A DNA stretch of 64,000 nt from Hufsiella ginkgonis (lineage in GTDB: Bacteria > Bacteroidota > Bacteroidia > Sphingobacteriales > Sphingobacteriaceae): the NCBI RefSeq assembly GCF_009834915.1, contig NZ_WVHS01000006.1, positions 1-64,000 of the forward strand, read 5' to 3'. This document shows positions 1-9,886 of the stretch, in pieces (positions within the stretch are counted from its first letter, which is position 1; each line of letters begins with the position of its first letter). Position numbers and translations under genes: made by a program. The notes beneath the pieces were generated by a model. That model saw only the letters and a list, made by a program, of their open reading frames with translations, searched no databases and was not told the origin of the DNA.

Positions 1-315
1 CGTATGTATCCAGAAATTCAAGGCTTTCGGGCTTATTGGTTTTTGCGGCCTGCTGAATGCACCGTCAAAGCGAATGATTTCCGTCCGGGCTAATTGTGCC
101 AGAAACTTTTCCAGCAATGCCTGGGTGATAGCCAGTCGGTCGGCAATGGCTGTCAGATCAGCCACTCCGTCCACTCCTTGCAAAATTTCATACTGTCGCC
201 TGTTCAATACCCGAAACGAGTGCGGATATGAACAATTGACTGTATAGCCGTAATCGTCATTGATCAGGCCGGAAAGCAGTTCTGGCGATCTACGCGGCAC
301 TAAATCTTTAGTCAT
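1..315 (-). CDS. Radical SAM/SPASM peptide maturase, N-terminal part (runs off left edge)
   Basis: The minus strand is open from an ATG at 315 to base 1, giving the first 105 residues of a longer protein. It starts MTKDLVPRRSPELL and ends with LNFWIHT. In radical SAM enzymes that mature ribosomal peptides, this phrase stands just before the CxxxCxxC cluster motif, which would lie outside the window. The N-terminal part reads like the helical leader-binding region of such maturases. A small Cys-containing ORF lies 11 bp upstream on the same strand, and a fragment of a similar enzyme is found at 10,558-10,770. The family call rests on recognising this N-terminal pattern; the catalytic motif cannot be seen, so the exact subfamily is unknown. 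Confidence 0.6.
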   Translation of the reverse strand, partial: MTKDLVPRRSPELLSGLINDDYGYTVNCSYPHSFRVLNRRQYEILQGVDGVADLTAIADRLAITQALLEKFLAQLARTEIIRFDGAFSRPQKPISPKALNFWIHT

Positions 316-326
316 CTTCAATAGTA

Positions 327-437
327 TTAAGTTCCACAGTCGCAATTGACATCAACGGTGGTCGCGTTCAGATAACCTTTACCTCTGGTATTTTCAATCA
401 TTGTCAAGCAGCATGTCGTTTTCTTCAATATCAACAT
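327..437 (-). CDS. Candidate RiPP precursor peptide
   Basis: This is a minus-strand ORF of 36 codons (ATG at 435-437), or 24 codons if the ATG at 399-401 is used. It ends with VDVNCDCGT and a stop 11 bp before the radical SAM maturase start. A short peptide with a Cys-x-Cys tail placed directly upstream of a maturase is the usual layout of a ribosomally made, modified peptide. There is no clear Shine-Dalgarno sequence for either start, and I do not recognise the leader family. The call therefore rests on position and composition only. Confidence 0.35.
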   Translation of the reverse strand: MLILKKTTCCLTMIENTRGKGYLNATTVDVNCDCGT

Positions 438-1265
438 AGCTGGAGCAATTGCAATGAATACGAGGTGGTGGTTCAGAACGGAGAAGTTCAGGGCACGACT
501 ATGACTGGAACTAAGGGTGGTGATGTTACTGATTACGTAACAGTGATAAATTTAGATGAAGCCCCATATCTAGGCGCAATAACCAATTATACCGTCGATG
601 TACAAACAGGCTACACCTCAGGAGTCGCCGCAGATGAGCAGACAATCAAAAACGACATCCTACTCCAGGCTTTAGAGAGAAGCTCTATCAGGGAATGCAT
701 CAGCCTTGATCTCAATCCTATCATAACATATCCATTACCGACACCGTGAAAAAGGTAATACTGCAGAATGGCTATCTGGATGTCTTTTCCGTTCGCTTCA
801 GCGAACAGGATACGGAAGAATGTGTCGTAAAGCTCAGGCGGGAACTTTCAGCGATGGAACTCAAAGTCGAAGGCCGCGACATCTACGACAACAGGATTGT
901 TGTTGAACGTAATTGGATTGGTTACAGGCTAGAAGGTTGATTAATTAGGGTATCACTTTCAGGCCGGTTGAAAAAAGCGACTGGAATCAGCAAAGCGCAT
1001 AGAATGGCGATGACCAGCGAGACTATGAGAACGATATAGCGACGACGCTTTGGGCATCGTTATCACCAATTGCTTGGATTAGTAATGCGAAAAATAATAA
1101 GAGAGCGGGAGGTCTTGGTTACAGAACGTAGATGACTTTACCGGGTTCACTTCCAAAATTTTTATGAAATAGCCTTTAAACCGTTACAAAAAGAGTATAT
1201 GAAAGCGCCTCAATTATTACAAAGGATTGTTAAGGTTTTCGCGCGCGAAAATTGCTGAAAGAATA
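438..1265. other. Region without a confident gene
   Basis: Two short overlapping plus-strand reading frames (465-749 from a GTG, and 746-940 from a GTG overlapping the previous stop) have no recognisable family. On the minus strand around 941-1075 a frame reads like a single membrane segment (RRRYIVLIVSLVIAILCA) followed by a short tail, but it lacks an in-frame start after an upstream stop. The stretch may hold decayed remains of genes that accompanied the radical SAM cluster. Nothing else is seen here. Confidence 0.3.
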
Positions 1266-1323
1266 ATAGATTGTTGACTTTAATATTTCAACGCTTGTTG
1301 AAATATTAAAGTCAACAATCTAT
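1266..1323. repeat. Perfect 27-bp inverted repeat with 4-nt loop
   Basis: Bases 1266-1292 are the exact reverse complement of 1297-1323, separated by GCTT. The arms are AT-rich and contain TTGTTGACTTTAATATTTC. No run of T follows directly on either strand, so this is longer and cleaner than an ordinary intrinsic terminator. It lies between the decayed region and the start of the secreted-protein block. Confidence 0.9.
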
Positions 1324-1411
1324 CTGGTCATGGTTTACTCGTGGATGCAAAGTGGTACCTTACAATCAAGATGATGCTTTGAAGTTTAACCTTATATCTA
1401 ACAACTCTCCT

Positions 1412-1789
1412 ATGAAAATTGTTTTTACGCTGCTTTTCTTTATTCTTTCCGTAGCCATCGCCAGATCACAAACTCCTCCCGGAGAACCGCCCGTTTATTC
1501 CCTTTCCGTAGTAATGAAAGTCAAAGACATTACCTCGGTCATTACCATCAGCGAGACTAAGATAAACGCCCTGTATACGTTTTTTCAAAAAGAAGAAACG
1601 GCCTTTGCTCATGCAAGAGACACAAATGCACCATCACTGCAAACCCAGGCGTTGATCGCCTCGCTCAAAGCAGAGTTCCGGACAATCCTTACTCCGCAGG
1701 AGCTGAAAGCATATAGTGCCAAACGCAGAGGCGCCTATTATGCCGAGACAGACAGCACCATTACACGGCAGCCAGGCAACCGCCGGTAA
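1412..1789 (+). CDS. Small secreted protein of unknown function
   Basis: The product is 125 residues from the ATG at 1412, chosen because MKIVFTLLFFILSVAIARSQ is a good Sec signal peptide; upstream in-frame codons would spoil it. The mature part is mostly helical, with a charged middle (FFQKEETAFAHARD) and a basic C-terminus. I do not recognise a family. It precedes a tail-fibre-like secreted protein and two RHS proteins in the same direction and may be exported together with them. The spacing to the next gene (127 bp) leaves room for a separate promoter. Confidence 0.6.
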   Translation: MKIVFTLLFFILSVAIARSQTPPGEPPVYSLSVVMKVKDITSVITISETKINALYTFFQKEETAFAHARDTNAPSLQTQALIASLKAEFRTILTPQELKAYSAKRRGAYYAETDSTITRQPGNRR

Positions 1790-1916
1790 CATATATATTA
1801 CTATCATTTCGACAGCTTATATCCACCTAGTCCAGACCGGAATAAGTTGAGCACGCTCTTTTCTTTTAACCTCCATTGTATCAATTGGCATTTACGCAGT
1901 CCCTTAACAGATTATT

Positions 1917-3422
1917 ATGAGACTTTACCTAACCATCATCATTTCATTTCTACTGGTTTCTTCGTCCCGCTCGCAAAACAAACTGGATTCCACAGGTAAC
2001 GCTGGCGTTGGTACCAAAACGCCGCTCGCGCTATTTCATGTACTTCCAAGCGGCACCAGGGTCACTGCCACCGGTTCTGACAATATCCCGTTTGCGGGGA
2101 TGTTCGAGGGGCCGAACGCCAATTTTACCACCGTAAGCGCGGCAGTGAATTCAACAGTCGGAATTCTTTCCAATGCTTCCCAGGCCGCCGATGCGGGTGG
2201 TACGCTCTCTTTTGGCGGAAAGTATTCAGGCGATAGCTTCGCCGATTTCGGCATGATCAAAGGAGGAAAGAGCAACGGTTCATCCGGTCATTTTGGCGGG
2301 TACCTGGCATTTGGTACCCATTTACACGGCGGCGGTTTATCTGAGCGGATGCGCATAGATGAAGTAGGAAACGTGGGGATCGGGACGACGACTCCCTATT
2401 ATTACGGCAGCGGTTACAAGGGATTGGCAATAAACGGGAGTTCATCCTCAACGATAGATTTTATGCAGGGCGGTAACCGCAAGGGCGTTATATGGGGAGA
2501 CGTTAACGGCCTGGGTTTCGATGCGCCTTATGGAACGTCCCTGCACTTCCTGACCGACAACAACGAGAAGATGGTCATCCAGTCTAACGGGAGCATCGGC
2601 ATGGGACAGCCGCTCCCGCGGGCACGCCTCGAGGTCGGCCCGCCGGCTGCGGGTGGCCCTTCCGGATTGTTCCGTTTAGCGGGCAACCAGGCATGGGGGC
2701 ATGTACTTACCCTTTCAACAGATATGCCAGGTACGGACGATCCGCGGCTGCTTTTCGGTTACCGCGGCGGCGCCAAGCAATGGTCGCTCGGCGGTTCGCA
2801 GAACACTACCCGCTTTGGCATATGGGAAGACGGGGGCGACGGTGTGTATGGTTCCGGCTTCGAAACTGAACGGTTTACCGTTCTGCCGGGAGGGAATGTG
2901 GGGATCGGGACATCAGGTCCTGATGGAAAACTGGTAATTACTACAAGTTCAGATACTTTTCCTACTCTTCGCCTGGCTCCTAATAATGCCTACGGGTGGA
3001 ACTTCTATGAACGCGCTACGGATGGTGATCTTTCGATCGCAGGTGAAAATAACAATGTCGATATACAAACTCTCTATTTGAAACGCAGTAATGGAAACGT
3101 TGGGATCGGGACCGTCGCGCCCAATGAAAAGCTGACCGTGGCAGGAAAAGTTCACGCCAGGGAGATAATAATCACCGCAACGGCAGGGGCCGACTTTGTG
3201 TTTGCCGACGATTATGCACTGAAGCCGCTGCATGAAGTAGAGCAGTACGTTAAAGAGAACAAGCATCTGCCCGAGATCGCCCCGGCAGCCGATATGCAGA
3301 AAAACGGGCTGCAGTTGGGGGAGATGAATATTAAGCTGCTGCAGAAGGTGGAGGAACTGACGTTGTATTTGATTGAATTGAAAAAAGAAGTGGAAGTGCT
3401 AAAAAAACAGATAAAGAAATAG
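1917..3422 (+). CDS. Secreted tail-fibre-like repeat protein
   Basis: This 501-residue protein has a signal peptide (MRLYLTIIISFLLVSSSRSQ). The body repeats short phrases of the type GNVGIGTTTP / GNVGIGTSGP / GNVGIGTVAP, typical of trimeric beta-structured fibres that Bacteroidota secrete. The C-terminus (about residues 415-501) reads FVFADDYALKPLHEVEQYV, then NKHLPEIAPA, then a coiled coil ending LKKEVEVLKKQIKK. This is the conserved tail found in many such surface proteins, distantly like phage tail-fibre chaperone domains. It probably trimerises and is cell-surface exposed. It sits 29 bp before the first RHS protein, so the genes are likely co-transcribed. The ligand is unknown. Confidence 0.75.
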   Translation: MRLYLTIIISFLLVSSSRSQNKLDSTGNAGVGTKTPLALFHVLPSGTRVTATGSDNIPFAGMFEGPNANFTTVSAAVNSTVGILSNASQAADAGGTLSFGGKYSGDSFADFGMIKGGKSNGSSGHFGGYLAFGTHLHGGGLSERMRIDEVGNVGIGTTTPYYYGSGYKGLAINGSSSSTIDFMQGGNRKGVIWGDVNGLGFDAPYGTSLHFLTDNNEKMVIQSNGSIGMGQPLPRARLEVGPPAAGGPSGLFRLAGNQAWGHVLTLSTDMPGTDDPRLLFGYRGGAKQWSLGGSQNTTRFGIWEDGGDGVYGSGFETERFTVLPGGNVGIGTSGPDGKLVITTSSDTFPTLRLAPNNAYGWNFYERATDGDLSIAGENNNVDIQTLYLKRSNGNVGIGTVAPNEKLTVAGKVHAREIIITATAGADFVFADDYALKPLHEVEQYVKENKHLPEIAPAADMQKNGLQLGEMNIKLLQKVEELTLYLIELKKEVEVLKKQIKK

Positions 3423-3451
3423 TTTAAATAAACAATCATCACTATCAAACA

Positions 3452-6400
3452 ATGAAAATCCAATTCATTGCAGCGCTGACTGTTCTAGCCGTTGTCGCCC
3501 ACGCACAGGAAAACATGCTGCCAAAAGTAATTCCACCTTCACCGGAAACAGCATCTCTGGGGAAGTATTCAGAGATCACTACCTCGCTTTATACCGGCAA
3601 TCCGGGAATTGGAATTCCGCTTTTCACAACCCAAAATCAATCACACCCAGTTTCTGTGAGTCTGAGCTATAGCGGCACAGGCATCCGCGTGAGTGAGGAA
3701 CCGAGCAGGGTCGGACTTGGTTTTACACTGAATGCAGGCGGTGCCATCACTCGTGTAGTTCGTGGCCTTCCGGATGAAAGTGGATGGGGATATTTTTCTA
3801 CCAGTGCCGCATTCCCGATGGCAAAGGCGGGTTGGACAAGCGGCCTTACCGATAGTGAGTATGCCTTCGTCGAACAGATAGCCTGGGGTCAGCTTGATGC
3901 TGAACCGGATGTGTATAGTTTTAATTTCATGGGAGTTTCTGGTAAATTTTTTTACGATGAGGATGGAAACTGGCAATGTACAAACAATGCTGACCTGAAG
4001 ATTACCAGTCCATTAACAGAATCAGGTGATGAATGGACGGTTACGGACAACAAAGGAACTGTTTACTACTTTGGAAGCACCAGCAATTCCAGGGAATTTT
4101 CGTCGACAACGGTAGAAGATGTTCATGGTTTTCTGACCTATCCTACAGGCTGGTACCTGACAAAGATTAAGTTTGCAGATGGAAGCAGCGATGTAACTTT
4201 TTCTTATAGTTCGCCCTTGTCCTACAGTTTTACACTGTCCGTGCAGCAAACGACAAATTACATTGTTTCAACATCGTCGCCGACTTTCAATGGGTTGGTG
4301 ACAAGATCGATCACCCAGGGAGTTATTTCGCCTGTGCTTTCTTCCATCGACCTTCCAAACGAAACGATAAACTTTACTTATGGCAGCACCTCCGCTGTCC
4401 GGGGAGGTAAGTATCTTTCAAAAATTGCGCGATATTCTAAATCGGCCGCCCAGGACATACAATCATTTCAATTCACTTACTCCACCACAGGCCGTTTTAA
4501 GCTCACGGAAGTTACAGAATATTCAGCCTCCAACGCCGCGGGCAAAAAATACCAATTATACTATAACGCAACCGCTTTGCCAGAATTCGATTCTTTTGCG
4601 CAGGATCACTATGGCTTTTACAACGGCGCAAGCAATTTAACGCTGATCCCTTACCTGGCATACCCATTCCAGGATAGCATTCATTGCGCTAATCGTAATG
4701 TAAACCCTGCCGTTATAGCCGCCGAATCACTGATCAAAATAGTATACCCTACGGGTGGGTCTACAGAATATCAGTATGAGGCGCATAGTTACGTCGACAG
4801 CTTTTCATTAGATTCAATATTCATCGGTGGAATCCGTGTGAAGCGTATCAAGATAGATGACGGCAATGGTACCATCCAGACAAAGAGATATGAATATTTA
4901 AACCCATACGTTTATCAGCCCATTCCGAACGGGGCAGCTTTTTACTCTTATACCTACACAACGGTACCCGGTTCTTGCGTCGGATCGTCTACACCTACTA
5001 CCTATACAGTGTTGACATCCGGCAATAATTTTTCGTACGGAGGTTGGGGATCCGATCTCATTGCGTACGGCAAAGTGATCACTTACGACGGCGAATCAGG
5101 CGAGAAGGGAAAAACCATTTCTTATTTTACCGAAGCGGAAGTGTCTAGCGGCACCGGCTTCCCCTTTGCGCCGGGTGCGGTGCGAGACGCACAAGGGGGC
5201 CTACTACTTAAAGAGGAGGTTTACTCTGCATCGTCAATTCTTATCCATTCTATTATTAATGAATATGACGTAACAGAACGAAGCCATGTTTATGGATTTA
5301 AGGCGGGCTTTCTCACAGATTATACCTGCTGGGATGCGACTAATTTAGGCCGCACATACGATCTACTAGCCGTTACTTCCTTTGGCATTTATTCACAATG
5401 GGTCACATTGAAAAAAACCACTGAACGATCCATGGCAACCGGTAGTTCCTCCGTGTACACGGAAACTGTGAAGAACTTCTATTATAACAATACAGTTCAC
5501 CGAAATGTCACCCGTGAACAATCTGTGGACAGCAAAGGAAATGAATATAATTCTTACACGTTGTATCCGGGGGATTATGCCGCCGGCACCACCTTTATCA
5601 ATGACATGATAACGAACCACCAGACTGCTTTGCCGATTGAGCAGGTGACTTGTGTAACGAATGGATCCGGCACTTTTGCAGTGTCAGGTCAACTTACTGA
5701 GTACAATGCCGGCGGCAAAGGCCTTATCAATAAAATCTGGGTGGCGAAAATAGATGCACCAACGCCGCTTTCCGGATTCAAGTTTTCCAATACCGCTGCA
5801 GGGGTGCTCCCCTTTTCAACCACAGCAGGCTCGTTTAGTAAAGATAGCCGGTATGAATCACGTGTTCAATTCAATGCATATACCAGTAGGGGAAAAGTGC
5901 TGAACGTTACACCGGTGGATGCGCCACCCACTTCCTATCAGTGGGGCTATAGCGACCAATATCCAATTGCCGAAACCAAGAATTCCGCAAATGATCAGTT
6001 TTACCACCACAACTTCGAAGAATCCCTCGGATTTGGCAGCGGAATGGTGCGGGATACGACCAGGCGCCATACCGGAAAATACTCCGGTAAGATCGAAAAC
6101 GGCGGTTCAGGAGAAGTTTATATCTTTAGTTCTACCTGGCTAACTTTCACCGCTGGAAGCATTAAAAAGATGCGTTACTCGGTGTGGGTATATAGCACAG
6201 GACCAAGTTCTGAGATATTCCTGATGATGAAGAGAGCCGGGGAACTCGGCTATCCCCCCTACTTTCACAATACGGGTAGTATGGTAACAGGGAGATGGGT
6301 GCTTTTAGAAGGAGTGGCCGATGTGCCTTCCGATGCTGCAGAGTTCAATTTGAGAGTGGACAATAACTCAGCCGGCACGGTCTGGTACGACGACCTGCGA

Positions 6401-6583
6401 ATGTGCCCTGCCGATGCTGAGATGACGACCTATACCTATGAACCGCTGGTGGGTATGACCAGTCAAAGCGATGGACGCAATAAGGCGACTTATTACGATT
6501 ACGATTCCTTCCAGCGCCTCATTGCCATCAAAGACCAGGACGGCAACCCGGTCAAAACCTTCAGCTATCACTATAAAAATTAA
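3452..6583 (+). CDS. RHS/YD-repeat-type secreted protein (N-terminal partner)
   Basis: This 1043-residue protein starts with signal peptide MKIQFIAALTVLAVVAHAQ. The next part (residues about 25-110: GNPGIGIPLF, VSLSYSGTGIRV, GLGFTLNAGG) is the shell-forming region typical of SpvB/RHS-like proteins in Bacteroidota. Irregular YD-type beta repeats follow, and the end reads TYTYEPLVGMTS, GRNKATYYDYD, FQRLIAI and a final Y-rich strand. A carbohydrate-binding-like jelly-roll segment seems to lie around residues 855-985. It ends 4 bp before the DUF6443 RHS protein that carries the toxin domain, so the two probably work as a pair in export or encapsulation of the toxin. It has no C-terminal toxin of its own. 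Confidence 0.8.
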   Translation: MKIQFIAALTVLAVVAHAQENMLPKVIPPSPETASLGKYSEITTSLYTGNPGIGIPLFTTQNQSHPVSVSLSYSGTGIRVSEEPSRVGLGFTLNAGGAITRVVRGLPDESGWGYFSTSAAFPMAKAGWTSGLTDSEYAFVEQIAWGQLDAEPDVYSFNFMGVSGKFFYDEDGNWQCTNNADLKITSPLTESGDEWTVTDNKGTVYYFGSTSNSREFSSTTVEDVHGFLTYPTGWYLTKIKFADGSSDVTFSYSSPLSYSFTLSVQQTTNYIVSTSSPTFNGLVTRSITQGVISPVLSSIDLPNETINFTYGSTSAVRGGKYLSKIARYSKSAAQDIQSFQFTYSTTGRFKLTEVTEYSASNAAGKKYQLYYNATALPEFDSFAQDHYGFYNGASNLTLIPYLAYPFQDSIHCANRNVNPAVIAAESLIKIVYPTGGSTEYQYEAHSYVDSFSLDSIFIGGIRVKRIKIDDGNGTIQTKRYEYLNPYVYQPIPNGAAFYSYTYTTVPGSCVGSSTPTTYTVLTSGNNFSYGGWGSDLIAYGKVITYDGESGEKGKTISYFTEAEVSSGTGFPFAPGAVRDAQGGLLLKEEVYSASSILIHSIINEYDVTERSHVYGFKAGFLTDYTCWDATNLGRTYDLLAVTSFGIYSQWVTLKKTTERSMATGSSSVYTETVKNFYYNNTVHRNVTREQSVDSKGNEYNSYTLYPGDYAAGTTFINDMITNHQTALPIEQVTCVTNGSGTFAVSGQLTEYNAGGKGLINKIWVAKIDAPTPLSGFKFSNTAAGVLPFSTTAGSFSKDSRYESRVQFNAYTSRGKVLNVTPVDAPPTSYQWGYSDQYPIAETKNSANDQFYHHNFEESLGFGSGMVRDTTRRHTGKYSGKIENGGSGEVYIFSSTWLTFTAGSIKKMRYSVWVYSTGPSSEIFLMMKRAGELGYPPYFHNTGSMVTGRWVLLEGVADVPSDAAEFNLRVDNNSAGTVWYDDLRMCPADAEMTTYTYEPLVGMTSQSDGRNKATYYDYDSFQRLIAIKDQDGNPVKTFSYHYKN

Positions 6584-6587
6584 AGGC

Positions 6588-9500
6588 ATGGAGCGTCCAT
6601 ATTCAGTCGTTTATAAGAATCTGGTTTCAGCTCTGATCGCGGCCGTCTGTCCGTTCATTGCGTTGTCACAGCAAACAGTGGTGAAAAGCGTGTTCTCTGG
6701 TGAGCTGGAGATCATCGCCACAGACACGATCCGGTTGCTGCCGGGATTCAGTACGGGATCGGTACCCTCTTTCCGGGCGCGCCTTACGTCAAATGCAGCC
6801 GGTTGCCCCATTCTCGCCTCAACGCCATCGTCCGGTCAGAACTATGTCGTTACAAACACCATGCGGAAGGCCGGCATCACCAGCTTGTCCGGAAAAACGG
6901 TTTGCGAGGTGAACCAAACGATCCAGTACCTGGACGGACTGGGTCGCCCGATGCAAACAGTGCAGGTACAGGGCAGCCCGAGCCAGAAGGATGTGGTCCA
7001 GCCTGTGGCTTACGACGCTTACGGCCGGGAAGTTCTTAAATATCTGCCATACTCCACCGCTTCGGGTACCGGCGGCAGTTACCGGAGCGATGCCCTTACC
7101 GGAACGGGCGGCTACATCGGCAGCGCCCAATACAGCTTTTACCAGGGTAGCTCCGACCATGTGAGCACCATAGCTCCCTACGCCCGCACAGTGTTCGAGC
7201 CTTCGCCTCTTAACCGCATCGAACAACAGGGAGCGCCGGGTCAGCCATGGAGACCTTCAGTGGCACGTAGCGATACGGCTGGTCACACGGTAATTAGTGA
7301 ATATGGCGTCAATGGATCTTCGGGGGACATGACCGCCCGGCTCTGGCTCGCTACGACTACCGGCGGGCCTTCCCACCACCGCCGGCTTTATACGCCGGGC
7401 AACTATGCCGCCGGCCAGCTTACGGTATCGATCGTTAAAGATGAAAACTGGGTAAGCGGGAAGGGCGGCATCAACCATGAGTATAAAGATAAGGAAGGCC
7501 GCGTGGTGCTTAAACGTGTATGGAAGGACGACAGCACGTTCTATTCCACCTATTATGTATATGACGACCTGGGCAATCTCAGCTTCGTGCTGCCGCCCGG
7601 GGTCGACCCGGACGCAGGAAGTGTCAGCTCTGATGCGCTCACTAACCTTTGCTACCAGTACCGTTACGATGGCAGGCGGCGCCTGATCGAGAAACGGGTG
7701 CCCGGTAAAGGTTGGGACCATATGGTGTACAACAAGCTCGACCAAATGGTAATGACGCAGGATTCTATTCAGCGCGCGGGCAACAAGTGGATATTTACCA
7801 AGTATGACGCCCTAGGGAGAACGATACTGACCGGCCTGCTTAACAACAGCCAGTCCCGGGCGCAGCGGCAGGACAGCCTCAATGCCGAGACGACCAACTT
7901 TTGGGAGAGCCGCTCGATGTCAGACACATCCGGTTATACGGTGGCCAGCCTGCCCACAGGCGGGATCGACCGTTACCTGACGATCAATTATTACGACGAT
8001 TATAATTTTTACGATAATACCTTCTCCGGGCCTCCGGCCGGGAGAAGCACCCATGTACAGGGCTTGCTTACCGGCATCAAGGTAAAGATCCTGCCGCATA
8101 ACGTCATGTTGCTGACGGTGAACTATTATGATGATGAAGGTCGTGTTAAGGAAATCCGCTCGGAGAACCATCTTGCAGGCATGGATATCGATACGATGGT
8201 GTATGCCTTTAGCGGTGAAGTCATCAGCAAAACACGTGTGCATACCAGCAGCAGCGGAAATGTAAAAGTCTTTAACCGCTACGCCTATGACGCCTGGGGA
8301 CGCAAGTTAAGCAGTTTCTCGCGGATCGGTACCGGTGGTGAGGTAACGCTGGCCGACTTCCGGTACAACGAGATAGGGCAACTTAAAAGCAAAAGCCTGC
8401 ACGACAATTTGCAAACCACCGGTTATTCCTATAACCCGCGGGGTTGGCTGAAGAATACCACCTCCACGGAATTTTCCATGCAGCTGAATTATGAGGACGG
8501 GACAGTAAAACAATGGAACGGCAATATCGCCAATCAGCTCTGGGGTACAGGTTTGACGAATACGTTCATCTACCGGTACGACAAGCTAAACCGACTGGTA
8601 AAAGCCGTAAAATCGGATTCGACCATGCGCGAGCATCTTACCTACGATGCCATGGGGAATATCAGTTCCCTGCTCAGGGATAACGGCACGGAAAGCAGTT
8701 ATAACTATTTCCCGGGAACGAACAAATTGCAAAGCATCGCTTCGGGAAGCATCACTACAGCCGGGAACTGGAACTATGACCTGAACGGGAATGCAAGCAC
8801 CGATGGGCGGGTAGGAAAGACGATCAGCTATAATCTCCTCAACCTGCCCGTAACAGCCAACGGCGGCGGCAGCAACATCACCTATACGTACGACGCTACA
8901 GGCAGCAAGCTGCGCAAGGAGAGCAATACTACCGGCACCACTGATTATATTAAAGGAATCCAGTACGCTGATAACGGCAGCGGATACGGCATCGACTTTA
9001 TCCAGACGGAAGAAGGCATCGCCCGGAAAAGCGGCAGCAGTTACGTATATGAGTATAACCTGACCGATCACCTGGGTAATGTACGATACAGCTTCAGAAG
9101 GAATAATTCTACCGGCCTTGTGGAGCGCCTGCAATCGGACGATTACTATGCATTCGGAACGCGCAAGTCGATAGGTTCTACCGTATCGCCCGCAAATAAG
9201 TATCTTTATAACGGAAAAGAGATACAGGAAGACTGGGGTAATGCGCAAGGGGCAGCTTATGATTACGGGGCCAGGTTTTATGATCCGGTGGTAGGGCGTT
9301 TTACAAGTATCGATTCATTAGCAGAAGACGTTCAATATGTTTCACCTTATAATTATGCTTTAAACAACCCGATCTTAATGATCGATCCTGATGGAATGGC
9401 TGCCGATACAGCTAAAAGTGCAACTGTTGCTCCTCCAATTCCTATTCCTAGTATTACCTTAACGGAAATCGTAATAACTGCGGCAAAAACACTGCATAAA

Positions 9501-9884
9501 GGTGCAAAATATGTTATTTCGGGGATCTCTGCTGGAGTGGCTGGAGTAGGTACATTTGTTGGAGCAATGTTATTGCCCAGTAATTATCACCAGACCTGGC
9601 AATACAGGGATTATGGCTTGCCACAGACAGTCCCTCTTGTACCTCCCGTTATTACCTACACGCCTCCTCCAAAAACATTACCTGGATTTCCAGATGCAGT
9701 AAAAGTTCCCAACAGTAGAGGGCGAGTGAGATGGAAAACACCTAGGGGCAAGGTTTTAGAATGGGATTCGCGACATGGAGACGTAGAGGTTTATGACAGA
9801 AATGGTAAACATGAAGGAAGTGCTGACCCTAATACAGGGCAAATGACAAAGCCCCCGGTTCCTGGGCGCACAACTTGGAAATAA
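6588..9884 (+). CDS. DUF6443-type RHS polymorphic toxin with colicin E3-like rRNase C-terminus
   Basis: The product is 1098 residues from the ATG at 6588, which is 4 bp after the previous stop and gives a signal/membrane segment (VSALIAAVCPFIALSQQ). DUF6443 occupies about residues 85-230 (NQTIQYLDGLGRPMQTVQVQ), followed by YD repeats and the RHS-associated core (RFYDPVVGRFTSIDSLAED, NNPILMIDPDG) near residues 900-945. After the core comes a hydrophobic, proline-rich linker and a final domain of about 60 residues that matches the catalytic domain of colicin E3/cloacin DF13, which cuts 16S rRNA. It has the EWDSRHGDVE motif, with D1060, H1063, E1067 and R1094 at the spacing of the E3 catalytic residues D510/H513/E517/R545. 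It is likely an interbacterial toxin; an immunity gene follows at once. Confidence 0.88.
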   Translation: MERPYSVVYKNLVSALIAAVCPFIALSQQTVVKSVFSGELEIIATDTIRLLPGFSTGSVPSFRARLTSNAAGCPILASTPSSGQNYVVTNTMRKAGITSLSGKTVCEVNQTIQYLDGLGRPMQTVQVQGSPSQKDVVQPVAYDAYGREVLKYLPYSTASGTGGSYRSDALTGTGGYIGSAQYSFYQGSSDHVSTIAPYARTVFEPSPLNRIEQQGAPGQPWRPSVARSDTAGHTVISEYGVNGSSGDMTARLWLATTTGGPSHHRRLYTPGNYAAGQLTVSIVKDENWVSGKGGINHEYKDKEGRVVLKRVWKDDSTFYSTYYVYDDLGNLSFVLPPGVDPDAGSVSSDALTNLCYQYRYDGRRRLIEKRVPGKGWDHMVYNKLDQMVMTQDSIQRAGNKWIFTKYDALGRTILTGLLNNSQSRAQRQDSLNAETTNFWESRSMSDTSGYTVASLPTGGIDRYLTINYYDDYNFYDNTFSGPPAGRSTHVQGLLTGIKVKILPHNVMLLTVNYYDDEGRVKEIRSENHLAGMDIDTMVYAFSGEVISKTRVHTSSSGNVKVFNRYAYDAWGRKLSSFSRIGTGGEVTLADFRYNEIGQLKSKSLHDNLQTTGYSYNPRGWLKNTTSTEFSMQLNYEDGTVKQWNGNIANQLWGTGLTNTFIYRYDKLNRLVKAVKSDSTMREHLTYDAMGNISSLLRDNGTESSYNYFPGTNKLQSIASGSITTAGNWNYDLNGNASTDGRVGKTISYNLLNLPVTANGGGSNITYTYDATGSKLRKESNTTGTTDYIKGIQYADNGSGYGIDFIQTEEGIARKSGSSYVYEYNLTDHLGNVRYSFRRNNSTGLVERLQSDDYYAFGTRKSIGSTVSPANKYLYNGKEIQEDWGNAQGAAYDYGARFYDPVVGRFTSIDSLAEDVQYVSPYNYALNNPILMIDPDGMAADTAKSATVAPPIPIPSITLTEIVITAAKTLHKGAKYVISGISAGVAGVGTFVGAMLLPSNYHQTWQYRDYGLPQTVPLVPPVITYTPPPKTLPGFPDAVKVPNSRGRVRWKTPRGKVLEWDSRHGDVEVYDRNGKHEGSADPNTGQMTKPPVPGRTTWK

Positions 9885-9886
9885 TT

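Noticed and set aside
465..940. Two small plus-strand genes coding for new proteins
   Set aside because: Both depend on GTG starts, overlap by four bases only, and neither shows conserved motifs; treated as a decayed region.
8586..9248. Long minus-strand frame of 220 codons inside the RHS gene
   Set aside because: It lies antisense to well-conserved RHS core sequence and has no independent signals; long antisense frames are common in repeat-rich genes.
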